A DNA stretch of 64,000 nt from Papaver somniferum (lineage: Eukaryota; Streptophyta; Magnoliopsida; Ranunculales; Papaveraceae), in NCBI RefSeq assembly GCF_003573695.1, contig NC_039360.1:58137830-58201829 (forward strand), given 5' to 3'. The notes under the pieces are model-generated. The model saw nothing but the letters and a program-made list of their open reading frames with translations. It was not told the DNA's origin and ran no database searches. The translations under genes were made by a program, and so were the position numbers. This document shows positions 36,107-46,836 of this stretch, in pieces (the first letter of the stretch is position 1; each line of letters starts with the position of its first letter).

Positions 36107-38049
36107 CACATACTCAAATAGAAAAAGATGAGTATGAAAACAATTACAAGACGACAATGCACATGTTTATCAGTATAATTGTTAGAAGAAAACATGTGAG
36201 ATATTCAAGATACCAAATTCATATTGCATATTCTAGTAAGAACAGAAGAACCCATAGCGAACCAAATCCTCCGAGCTATTGAGCACTGAACAAACAAGTG
36301 TTGTATGTTTTCCCTACAACTACCACATAGTAGACAAAAATCATCCATAGATATAACATACCTGACAATTTTATCTCTAGTAGGAAGACAATCTTGAATA
36401 TATTTCCATAAGAAATGAACGATTTAGGAGGTTATTTCATACTCCATAATATCTTCCATGGGAAAGAGATGTTGTTGGTTTGAGTACTTAACTGAGACTC
36501 ATTCAACAAGAGGTTATAAGCAGACTTAACTGTGAAATTATCATTTCTATTACCTTTATATCTAATCATGTCTCTTCCTATCATAAGAATCTAATCTTAC
36601 TAATCTGCTCAACAATCTCAGCATGGAAAAGATTTTTATCATGTTCAAATTTCAACTTTTAGTGTCATGGTCAATGAGTTGAGAACCAAACTGGATACCA
36701 CCAGTTTGTTGATGGCACTAAATCCTGACAGTCAGGTATCCACATATCCTTTCATATGTGGATATCCTTCCCGACAGCAATCTCTCAGCAATACTGTTGT
36801 TTAACAAAACCTTTGCAAACACCTCTACTCATCTAGTTGGCATTGGTACTAATTTCATCTGAAAGGGGAGAGCAGTTAGGAAAATGTTTATGCATTAGGA
36901 TCTGAACCCATAAAGCTTCAGGATTTTGCAACATTTCTCCATGCTAGTTTTGTTAAAAGAGCCTGATAAAAAATAACATATTGTCTAATATTTAGACCAC
37001 CTCTGCATTTCTAATTAGCAACATTGGACCAATTTTTAAAATATACTCCCCTTTAATTACTAGTCTTAGAGCATCTCCAATGGTTGTTGTATGTATTTCC
37101 TAGGTGGCAACACAAACAAGACATCCTTATTCCAATTTTTCCTTAACTTTAGGTGAAAAAAGTAATTCATCTCCAATGATGTTGTTTGTGATCATTTTTC
37201 AATTAAATGCAAATTTTTATTTTTAGTATGAAAAATCTTACTTGATATATTGGAATCAACTTAGTTAAGCAAAATCTTACTAGAATGGATTGACATTCTC
37301 AAGGTGAATGTCTAAACCTAGACATTCGCCTTGACAATGTCTAACAAAAATTAAGCCATGTCATCTTCACATTGATTTAACAAGTTGGGGTTAGAGAAGA
37401 ATTTTAGGAAAAATGAATGTATATCCTACGTGGATTTAGAATTTTATCTTCACATACATTTCATTGGAGAAGATTTTACCCCACCAGAATCTTTTTTGTA
37501 TATTATCCATTCTATTTGTTAGCTTTCTAGGCATAGGAAAAACACTCATATGGAGAGTAGTTATAGACCCTAAAACGGTCTGTGTTGAAACAACTCTAGA
37601 AGGTTGATTTAGGTGTTTAGATCTCCATATACCTAGTTTGTTACCAAACTTATCAAGTATTTCAGAGAAACTTTCAGTTTTATTCCTTTGTAATAGCAAA
37701 GGAACACCTAGATATTTTTCTTGTCATCCCATTCTTCTAATATTAATAATATTTGTGATAGTATTCTTATTATGGTTGCAAGTTTTTGGACTAAAAGCAA
37801 GACTTAAAATTAATAGCTTGGACATAGATACTTCTAAATTTCTCAATAATGTAGTTGAGATGTACGTCTTACCTCCTTAGGATTTGCCTTAGTGAATATC
37901 AAAAGATCATCTGTAAAAAATAAGTGAGACACATAAGGATTAGTAGGAGTAACCTTAATACCTTTAATAAGATTGTTATTATCAACATGCATCAAGGCTT
38001 TTGAGAAAATATCCATACATAGGATGAAAAGGAAAGGAGACAAGCAATC
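36107..38049 (-). mobile_element. LINE remnant, part after the array insertion
   Basis: This minus-strand piece continues the reverse transcriptase that begins at 51396-51890. Right to left it shows DCLSPFLFILCMDIFSKAL, HLFFTDDLLIFTKAN (FTDD in place of FADD), then ILDKFGNKLGIWRSKHL and KRFWWG (37699-37436), and a zf-RVT block FCLLCGSCRENIQHLF near 36400-36245. Frameshifts and stops abound. A GAGCATCTCCAATGG segment near 37075 may be a small MITE in it. The left end is cut at the CCATG target of the short-LTR element and no tail is identified. Confidence 0.8.
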
Positions 38050-39633
38050 TGTTGTAGTATTAAATTTGCGGTAAATACGGATTCGATGCTCGGACTTGAA
38101 TAGATTTAAAAACAAAAATATATACAAAATTATCACAGGATCAAGAGGAACCAGGACTCAGGATTCCAATGTGTTTCATATTCAAGTGGCTCAGAAAATA
38201 ATTCTAGGCGATTATAGCTCAAAATAAAACAAGTATTAACTCTATCTTTGCCAAATTAGATTCCATAAAATATTACTTGTATATGATAAGCATGGAACAT
38301 CAAGAATCCCTAGGACTAAGCATGTTCCATCAAACAAAATCACAAGTAATTAATTGAAATCATAAATCAATTAAAATCGGTGCAAAAAGTGAATTAAGAA
38401 TTATTTAAATAACCACATGGCTGAAAAACAGCTTCCTCCATCATCCCAGTATTGGGGTTTAGCTACTCATAATAATCATGTTCTTAAAATACATACTTGA
38501 TGCTCAAAATATGATTAAAAGAGTGAAAAATATAATACAGTGAAACTACGACCCTCTTTAAGCGTCCAGAGAAGAACGATAGAATACCACTGCTGTAAAA
38601 ACGATACCTCACGGCTGCTGTTGACGCTGTTTTAAGACCCTCGGATGCTAGTCGTTGACACTGTTGATAAACGACTGTCATGCTGGTGTGTTCTTCGTGT
38701 TCTTCGAGCTTTGTTAATGGCAGCAGCAGCAGCAGGTACAATTCCTGCAACTCCTCCTGCGCCTCTCTGCTGGCCTCCCAATCGACCCCTCACTCTTGAT
38801 AAAACTTTCTCTCACTTCCCACCAGCCTTTATATACCAATAGGGTCCAAATAACTCGATTAAATCCGAGTTTATCTCCCTTTTTTCTTCACGTGCAGTTG
38901 AGAGAGAAATCTCTTTTCTGTTGCTTTGTACGCGTCTTCTGGCAATTTCTTACGCTCCAAACTTCTCCTAATCCTTAAACAAGACTAGATACACTTTACT
39001 TCAACGTAAAACTCTCCCAGAATCTCTAAAAATATATTTGAAAACTTCACAGAGAACACGTATTCTGTTTGGACTTTGATCGCTTCTCCCAGCCATTCCA
39101 GCCCAAGTTGATCGATAAAATCACTTGCATACGATCTGTTTATTCTTAACAGGCCTAGCCCAATTGATTTCAGGGATTTAATCTCCCTCAAAACTGCCCA
39201 GAAATCCAACAGAGAATTATCAGACGTGAAATTAGTTTTCCCGCCAAATTCCATTATTTGAACTTTGAATGTGGTGTCCCCTTAACCAGACCTGGTGTCC
39301 CTTTAGCAGCTGCTTGGAAATGGGTCACCCCTTAGTAATTAGGTTACCCCTTATCCAAAATCAAGGGTCCATATAGCAAGTTTCCTCTGGGCATTTTCCG
39401 CACTTTTTTCGGGGTTCCTCCGGGGTATTTCTGGGGTACTTCCGGTACACTTCTGGGGCGCTTCCGGCACTCTATCAATGGAGGTTCAAACGCCGCATTT
39501 TCAGCCAATTTCGCCGCAAATCCTTATTCTTCTGAAAACACCTACAAATATATAAAATAACCAAATAAGTACAAAAATGGGTGCTAACACTATATACAAT
39601 TGAGATATATTAGACACATAAATGCGTCTATCA
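38050..39633 (-). repeat. LTR A of the array (leftmost)
   Basis: 1584 bp, TGTTGTAGTATTAAATTTGCGG to GCGTCTATCA. Its first bases differ from B and C (TTAAATT against TTCGATT), while the solo LTR at 14539 has TTAAGATT. Confidence 0.92.
38828..38835 (-). promoter_or_regulatory. TATA box of LTR A
   Basis: On the minus strand TATATAAAGG follows CCTATTGG. The same site is present in LTRs B and C, and as TATATATAAGG in the solo LTR. Confidence 0.6.
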
Positions 39634-39651
39634 AATACCCCCAAACTTATT
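39634..39651 (-). promoter_or_regulatory. Polypurine tract, left interior
   Basis: On the minus strand AATAAGTTTGGGGGTATT abuts LTR A. The matching tract next to LTR B (45508 on) has lost five bases and reads AATAAGGGGGTATT. Confidence 0.72.
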
Positions 39652-40313
39652 ATTTGCTAGTCCCGAGCAAATCAAAACTACAAAATAAAATCCTAACTCA
39701 CTGTCGCAGGCATCGTCGATTGCATTTAGCGTATGCAATAAGCCTTTAAACCCCTAGGTGGCCCTAGTGGCCGAGTTAAGTCTCGGGAGGGCTTACCAGA
39801 GATATACCCACAAAACCTGTACTCCAGACCTTAGCTATCTACGCAGAACCTTGGAAGGCACTAAAGAATCTCCTTGGTTGGCATACTTATTGACTACAGG
39901 AAGAAGTACCCTGATGCGAAATTCCAATTGCTGTACACGAGTTTGCATTCAAGCATACTAAAATTCATATAAAGTGACAGAGCTCTACTCAGATAGTTGC
40001 ACTATGGACATCATATTCGGAGTCAAAACTAATCACATGGTTAGATCAAGAAGATGGATATAGAAAAACATAGATGGTTTTGATGTTTACTAAGTGAACG
40101 ACGTTTCCCATATCTGTCTGAAGGCCTCCGCCAAAATGAACCTATCCTAATGGATTGAGATACTAGTCTGACTAATATCAACACATTGGCATATACAAGG
40201 GTACCAGTGGTCGATAACCTAACTCTAGGTCAACACAACTGGCATATACAAGGGTACCAGTGGTCGACTTTATTGAATTTATTCCTTTTGGTCAAATGGT
40301 CTGGTCTCAATTT

Positions 40314-40393
40314 CTTTTTTTTTTTTTTTTTTTTTTTTTTGGTAACTACCATTTTTTTTTTCTTTTTTTCTTTTTCAACTTTCTTTTTTTTTC

Positions 40394-40425
<32 letters not shown>

Positions 40426-40433
40426 GGCTGAAG
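40314..40433 (-). repeat. Long T/A homopolymer tract, left interior
   Basis: Two T runs separated by GGTAACTACCA and a C-interrupted T tract. On the element strand these are A runs. Very long phenylalanine- or lysine-rich frames here are artefacts of the runs. The counterpart at 46184-46306 has different run lengths. Confidence 0.85.
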
Positions 40434-40767
40434 GTATCTCAATCACTCTAATTCACCCTAGCATTGGTAACAACTTGAATCGTGGGCCCCACCTATTACT
40501 TAGAGAAACATAGTTTAAAAACAAAATAAAATAAAAATAGAAGTGAAAAGGACTCAACGAGATATGGTGAAACTATCATGTTATTTCTAACACCTGAGCT
40601 CTGTGCTTTTATGAATAGACTCTTTAGATGTTTCCATCTAATCAGATTGGTTCCTCAAACTCCTACAATCAAAATGCTTCCATCCACTTAGATTAGTTAG
40701 CAATCCTCAATAGGCATAAATTTCTAGGCTCTGGAGTTTATTTATTGCAACTAAAAAGTTTCTCCCA

Positions 40768-40780
40768 TACCCCCAAACTT
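40768..40780 (-). promoter_or_regulatory. Internal polypurine-tract-like site, left interior
   Basis: AAGTTTGGGGGTA on the minus strand, 1.1 kb before the terminal tract and about 190 bp after the end of the orphan ORF. Confidence 0.5.
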
Positions 40781-40956
40781 AAACCTAACATTGTCCTCAA
40801 TGTTCTAAAGATAAAATTAAAAACATGAACAAGGAGAAACTATTACCATTCGAAGAAAAAGAGTTAAGGAAAGATATTACCTGGTTGCATGAGTTTGGGT
40901 TACCTCCCAAGAAGTGCTAAGTTTAAAGTCTTCAGCCAGACATAGAAAAGGTTTAG

Positions 40957-42801
40957 TCAACTCGTACCGTATAACAATAGCCGGAATAACTGTGGGTCTT
41001 TAAAACCAAAAAGAGCTGACAAAAGGAAACTGCAGTGAACCAAGAAAATGTACAAGACTAGCATGCCCTTACCTAGTTTCTGGATAACTATCGCTAATTG
41101 CGGTTCAGGTTCAGGTTCTATGAAGGGGTCTAAATAGACTATTTTCCTCGGATGCATTTCCTCATAGGTAGGATTCAAATTATTAGGTCCTAGAGTCTGG
41201 AAAAACTCAGATAAGAATCTGGAATCACAAAATAACCTAAATAATTTAGGATCCTCTAAGTCAATTAGGTATGACTTACATAGTTGACCACAGTCAGAGT
41301 AGTGGTCATTCTGAAGCAAATGTGTCGATTCTAATTTCCTAAAGTACTTAGGCTTAGTCTTAGAACTTAATAAGTGACACATTTGAAATCTAAACGTTCC
41401 CACAGTTGGAAGAAAACTATTTGGTGGGAAAACAAAGTCAATCTGGGGATCATAGCCTGGGCAAACCACATCAACCAGAGGATGGGTTTCTAACGACTGA
41501 ACTTTTTTCATGACATCATTAGGTTCGGGAAACCTAGTATGAAGATAATCTTGTAAGATGGTTGAGGCATGGATATCAAGTCCTATGTGAGGCGACTTTC
41601 TGAGAGTTAAAGGTAAAGCACTAGGAAAGTGATAATCACCCCCAAACTTAGAGTTTTCAGTGTTTCTAGTTAGACTAGCCACAATCTCCCTAATTTCTAG
41701 GTCATCAGATTCCTGAAAATGGGCAATTGATTCTTCTAAGTTGTAATCTTGCGGTGTATCCTCATTAATATCTACGAGTTCATCTAAGACTATTGTTTCT
41801 AAATCGTACGACTCTGAAACAGTATTCTCAGGGTAAAACCGTTCCTCGAAACCATCATCGATTACAGTTTCTAAATCGTTCGACTCGAAAACAGTAGTCT
41901 CAAGATAAACCGGTTCCTCTAAACCTTTATCGGCTTCGTAAACAGGAAATATTACATCGTCTAAAACGGTGGTATCCCTAATCAAATCCTCGTCCTTTTG
42001 AATAGGTGAATAATCATAAAAATTATTTGGATTTGAACTAGAAATAATATAATCACTATACAGCTCAATTGGATTACTAGACTCCTGATCACTATGCCTA
42101 CATATTTCAGATTCTTCATTACTGCTATCCTCATCATCATAGTACGAAAATGATTGAACCTTATCTAAATAAGTAGTGTCTTTTATTCTAACCTCGTCCT
42201 CTAAATTAGGCAAATATTCACTATTGATATCAAGGGTAAAATTAGAAACACCATTTTGGAAATTTAGATTATTTCGAGCAAGTCTTTCGTTCGTCTCTAA
42301 CTCAAGTCTACGTGTCGACTCAGCTATCCTCTCAAGGGTCTCTTCCAAAGAAAGTTCCCTTAGTGTAGGATCTAAGTTTTGAGTTAATCTATTGAGGATA
42401 TCTTCTACAGATTCAGTTTTTGTTGCAGTTCTTTCGTCCATAACTACGTTATTCACCTCATCTAATTTATACGTCGATTCAGCTAACTGACGTGAAGACT
42501 CAGCTAAATTCCTAAGAGTCTCTTCTAGAGAAGGAATAGGAACTGAAGGATCATAATAAGGACTACTTTTCAATAGTTTGATTGTATCCTCTAGAGACGA
42601 AGAACTAGTACTATAATCTTCTTGATCGTATGACTGATGCGCGTGCGGATAGTAATTGGGCTCACCATGGTATGAACCATAACCTTGAAAAGGTTGGCGT
42701 CCCCAGCCACTATTCTCACTATGGTCATAATACTGATGATGTCCATATTCAAATTCAGGTCGATATTCATTGTATTGGCTTCTATCATACCAGTTCGACA
42801 T
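40957..42801 (-). CDS. Orphan retroelement protein, intact 614-aa copy
   Basis: The only long frame of the array interior, from ATG 42799-42801, with an AG directly before it that could be the acceptor of a leader intron. Residues 1-60 are rich in Tyr, His, Gly and Ser (WYDRSQYNEYRPEFEYG). About residues 70-190 contain two helical repeats, SLEETLRNLAESSRQLAEST and SLEETLERIAESTRRLELET, which could form a coiled coil. About 190-390 is very acidic (DDEDSSNEESE, IQKDEDLIRDTTVLDD). About 390-530 is the most conserved core (VDVVCPGYDPQIDFVFPPN, FLPTVGTFRFQM, NDHYSDCGQLCKS). The C-terminus has EPEPEPQ and a hydrophobic segment (MLVLYIFLVHCSFLLSALFG). The motif DPxLFRLL occurs twice. It is not gag or pol as I know them. 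It might be a gag-like or membrane-associated accessory protein; function unknown. Confidence 0.8.
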   Translation of the reverse strand: MSNWYDRSQYNEYRPEFEYGHHQYYDHSENSGWGRQPFQGYGSYHGEPNYYPHAHQSYDQEDYSTSSSSLEDTIKLLKSSPYYDPSVPIPSLEETLRNLAESSRQLAESTYKLDEVNNVVMDERTATKTESVEDILNRLTQNLDPTLRELSLEETLERIAESTRRLELETNERLARNNLNFQNGVSNFTLDINSEYLPNLEDEVRIKDTTYLDKVQSFSYYDDEDSSNEESEICRHSDQESSNPIELYSDYIISSSNPNNFYDYSPIQKDEDLIRDTTVLDDVIFPVYEADKGLEEPVYLETTVFESNDLETVIDDGFEERFYPENTVSESYDLETIVLDELVDINEDTPQDYNLEESIAHFQESDDLEIREIVASLTRNTENSKFGGDYHFPSALPLTLRKSPHIGLDIHASTILQDYLHTRFPEPNDVMKKVQSLETHPLVDVVCPGYDPQIDFVFPPNSFLPTVGTFRFQMCHLLSSKTKPKYFRKLESTHLLQNDHYSDCGQLCKSYLIDLEDPKLFRLFCDSRFLSEFFQTLGPNNLNPTYEEMHPRKIVYLDPFIEPEPEPQLAIVIQKLGKGMLVLYIFLVHCSFLLSALFGFKDPQLFRLLLYGTS

Positions 42802-43393
42802 TCTTAATTACAAGGGAATTTTACACAACCACAAACAAGGCCGACTCGACTCCACCAAAACAAACCTAAAGATTTCTAGCAAACAAAAAGCATGATGGCT
42901 CCACTTAGATTGTTTTCTAGACCAGCTTCTATTCCTTCGAAAAGGAATTCGTTACAATTTGAGCACACCCCTCTGGAATCAATCCGAGCTAATGTAAGTT
43001 GAATCGAGGCGAGGGAAGCTCAGTGGAGCTTTGATACCCAAGGCCTCACCGCTATCACAAGGCGGCGCAGTCACGCATTCAACTCACAGAAACCATCATG
43101 AACTTTGAAATGTGCTTAAAGAGCAACCAATATTTTTCGAACGAGTTTCCTATTAAGCTCGTTACCCTATTGGTCTCGTTCTATTCAAAATTTTAGGCTT
43201 AGGTTCGCGTTTGGTTTCGTTTTCCTAAGGCGGGCAAGAAGGAAACGGTGATGAAATCCGAGTCCTTATCTTGATTTGGCCAGGCCTTGCCCTTTACTAG
43301 GAAATTAAAAACAGTCCGGTTCGTCCTCAAACAATTATCACCTTAAGGCAGACAGTAACCCGCTTGCAGGAGATTCGCGGGTGTTTCGATTGG

Positions 43394-43399
43394 ACTTAC
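43394..43399 (-). promoter_or_regulatory. Candidate leader splice donor, left interior
   Basis: GGGAG/GTAAGT on the minus strand. Together with the AG just before the ORF start it would remove about 590 bases of leader. Confidence 0.42.
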
Positions 43400-43904
43400 C
43401 TCCCGTACCAGACGGGCGATGAACCGTTGTTGTCGACTCGGGCCACGACTCCTATGCCGTGTGCGAACCCGAGGGGCCGAGACGATATAGTAATCGTCGT
43501 CCTTCCCTGCAAACAATTTGTATTTAATTTTTTTTTTAATTTATAACCCTTCCGTAGGGTTTTTAAAAATAATGTCCAAAGTCCAGAATAAAGTCCAAAT
43601 AAAAAGTCCAAAAATTACAAAAATTATGAAAAATAAAGCCTATTTACAAATTCTAAAAAAATATATAAAAGCTATATACAAAAAAAAATAATAATAATAA
43701 AAATTAAATTAAATCCTAAAAAGAAAATTATGTCTTTTTTTTCTTCTCTTTTAGCTTTTAGCTTTTAGCTTTAAGCTTTTTATTCCCAAGTCCTTAGTAT
43801 TCCACTTCGAACCTGTAAATCAAAGACACAAAAAGAAACGTAAAAAGGAACAAATAATAATAAATAAATAAAAAATTAAACCTAAAAACAAATCTATATA
43901 CAAT

Positions 43905-43922
43905 TCCGCGTCGGCGGCGCCA
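43905..43922 (-). promoter_or_regulatory. Primer binding site, left interior
   Basis: TGGCGCCGCCGACGCGGA on the minus strand, adjacent to LTR B and identical to the short-LTR element's site. Confidence 0.68.
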
Positions 43923-43924
43923 TT

Positions 43925-45507
43925 TGGTTGTAGTATTCGATTGCGGTAAATACGGATTCGATGCTCGGACTTGAATAGATTTAAAAACAAAAATATACAA
44001 AATTTCACAAGATCAAGAGGAACCAGGACTCAGGATTCCAATGTGTTTCATATTCAAGTGGCTCAGAAAATAATTCTAGGCGATTATAGCTCAAAATAAA
44101 ACAAGTATTAACTCTATCTTTGCCAAATTAGATTCCATAAAATATTACTTGTATATGATAAGCATGGAACATCAAGAATCCCTAGGACTAAGCATGTTCC
44201 ATCAAACAAAATCACAAGTAATTAATTGAAATCATAAATCAATTAAAATCGGTGCAAAAAGTGAATTAAGAATTATTTAAATAACCACATGGCTGAAAAA
44301 CAGCTTCCTCCATCATCCCAGTATTGGGGTTTAGCTACTCATAATAATCATGTTCTTAAAATACATACTTGATGCTCAAAATATGATTAAAAGAGTGAAA
44401 AATATAATACAGTGAAACTACGACCCTCTTTAAGCGTCCAGAGAAGAACGATAGAATACCACTGCTGTAAAAACGATACCTCACGGCTGCTGTTGACGCT
44501 GTGTTTTAAGACCCTCGGATGCTAGTCGTTGACACTGTTGATAAACGACTGTCTATGCTGGTGTGTTCTTCGTTTCTTCGAGCTTTGTTAATGGCAGCAG
44601 CAGCAGCAGGTACAATTCCTGCAACTCCTCCTGCGCCTCTCTGCTGGCCTCCCAATCGACCCCTCACTCTTGATAAAACTTTCTCTCACTTCCCACCAGC
44701 CTTTATATACCAATAGGGTCCAAATAACTCGATTAAATCCGAGTTTATCTCCCTTTTTTCTTCACGTGCAGTTGAGAGAGAAATCTCTTTTCTGTTGCTT
44801 TGTACGCGTCTTCTGGCAATTTCTTACGCTCCAAACTTCTCCTAATCCTTAAACAAGACTAGATACACTTTACTTCAACGTAAAACTCTCCCAGAATCTC
44901 TAAAAATATATTTGAAAACTTCACAGAGAACACGTATTCTGTTTGGACTTTGATCGCTTCTCCCAGCCATTCCAGCCCAAGTTGATCGATAAAATCACTT
45001 GCATACGATCTGTTTATTCTTAACAGGCCTAGCCCAATTGATTTCAGGGATTTAATCTCCCTCAAAACTGCCCAGAAATCCAACAGAGAATTATCAGACG
45101 TGAAATTAGTTTTCCCGCCAAATTCCATTATTTGAACTTTGAATGTGGTGTCCCCTTAACCAGACCTGGTGTCCCTTTAGCAGCTGCTTGGAAATGGGTC
45201 ACCCCTTAGTAATTAGGTTACCCCTTATCCAAAATCAAGGGTCCATATAGCAAGTTTCCTCTGGGCATTTTCCGCACTTTTTTCGGGGTTCCTCCGGGGT
45301 ATTTCTGGGGTACTTCCGGTACACTTCTGGGGCGCTTCCGGCACTCTATCAATGGAGGTTCAAACGCCGCATTTTCAGCCAATTTCGCCGCAAATCCTTA
45401 TTCTTCTGAAAACACCTACAAATATATAAAATAACCAAATAAGTACAAAAATGGGTGCTAACACTATATACAATTGAGATATATTAGACACATAAATGCG
45501 TCTATCA
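43925..45507 (-). repeat. LTR B of the array (middle)
   Basis: 1583 bp. Its outermost bases read TGGTTGTAG in place of TGTTGTAG. It is shared between the two interiors and has no target duplication beside it. Confidence 0.92.
44702..44709 (-). promoter_or_regulatory. TATA box of LTR B
   Basis: TATATAAAGG on the minus strand, as in LTR A. Confidence 0.6.
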
Positions 45508-46183
45508 AATACCCCCTTATTATTTGCTAGTCCCGAGCAAATCAAAACTACAAAATAAAATCCTAACTCACTGTCGCAGGCATCGTCGATTGCATTTAGC
45601 GTATGCAATAAGCCTTTAAACCCCTAGGTGGCCCTAGTGGCCGAGTTAAAGTCTCGGGAGGGCTTACCAGAGATATACCCACAAAACCTGTACTCCAGAC
45701 CTTAGCTATCTACGCAGAACCTTGGAAGGCACTAAAGAATCTCCTTGGTTGGCATACTTATTGACTACAGGAAGAAGTACCCTGATGCGAAATTCCAATT
45801 GCTGTACACGAGTTTGCATTCAAGCATACTAAAATTCATATAAAGTGACAGAGCTCTACTCAGATAGTTGCACTATGGACATCATATTCGGAGTCAAAAC
45901 TAATCACATGGTTAGATCAAGAAGATGGATATAGAAAAACATAGATGGTTTTGATGTTTACTAAGTGAACGACGTTTCCCATATCTGTCTGAAGGCCTCC
46001 GCCAAAATGAACCTATCCTAATGGATTGAGATACTAGTCTGACTAATATCAACACATTGGCATATACAAGGGTACCAGTGGTCGATAACCTAACTCTAGG
46101 TCAACACAACTGGCATATACAAGGGTACCAGTGGTCGACTTTATTGAATTTATTCCTTTTGGTCAAATGGTCTGGTCTCAATT

Positions 46184-46267
46184 TCTTTTTTTTTTTTTTT
46201 TTTTTTTTTTTGGTAACTACCATTTTTTTTTTTCATCTTGCTTTTTCTTTTTCAACTTTTCTTTTTT

Positions 46268-46304
<37 letters not shown>

Positions 46305-46306
46305 GC
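46184..46306 (-). repeat. Long T/A homopolymer tract, right interior
   Basis: Counterpart of 40314-40433, with CATCTTGC inserted between the runs and other length differences. Confidence 0.85.
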
Positions 46307-46647
46307 TGAAGGTATCTCAATCACTCTAATTCACCCTAGCATTGGTAACAACTTGAATCGTGGGCCCCACCTATTACTTAGAGAAACATAGTTTAAAAAC
46401 AAAATAAAATAAAAATAGAAGTGAAAAGGACTCAACGAGATATGGTGAAACTATCATGTTATTTCTAACACCTGAGCTCTGTGCTTTTATGAATAGACTC
46501 TTTAGATGTTTCCATCTAATCAGATTGGTTCCTCAAACTCCTACAATCAAAATGCTTCCATCCACTTAGATTAGTTAGTGCAATCCTCAATAGGCATAAA
46601 TTTCTAGGCTCTGGAGTTTATTTATTGCAACTAAAAAGTTTCTCCCA

Positions 46648-46660
46648 TACCCCCAAACTT
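46648..46660 (-). promoter_or_regulatory. Internal polypurine-tract-like site, right interior
   Basis: AAGTTTGGGGGTA on the minus strand, intact here although the terminal tract of this interior has a 5-base deletion. Confidence 0.5.
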
Positions 46661-46836
46661 AAACCTAACATTGTCCTCAATGTTCTAAAGATAAAATTAA
46701 AAACATGAACAAGGAGAAACTATTACCATTCGAAGAAAAAGAGTTAAGGAAAGATATTACCTGGTTGCATGAGTTTGGGTTACCTCCCAAGAAGTGCTAA
46801 GTTTAAAGTCTTCAGCCAGACATAGAAAAGGTTTAG

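Noticed and set aside
37070..37200. MITE suggested by GAGCATCTCCAATGG
   Set aside because: A matching inverted end and a target duplication were not found.
38645..38978. Repeated small plus-strand frames in the array LTRs (also 44519-44852 and 50411-50735) and the 89-codon minus frame at 38985-39254
   Set aside because: They are copied with the LTR, and the plus-strand ones change reading frame between copies. The minus one is constant only because the LTRs are nearly identical, and it is not kept open in the solo LTR.
40186..40451. Open frames rich in phenylalanine or lysine
   Set aside because: They are translations of long T/A runs, differ between identical copies, and have no other support. 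The same applies at 46057-46391.
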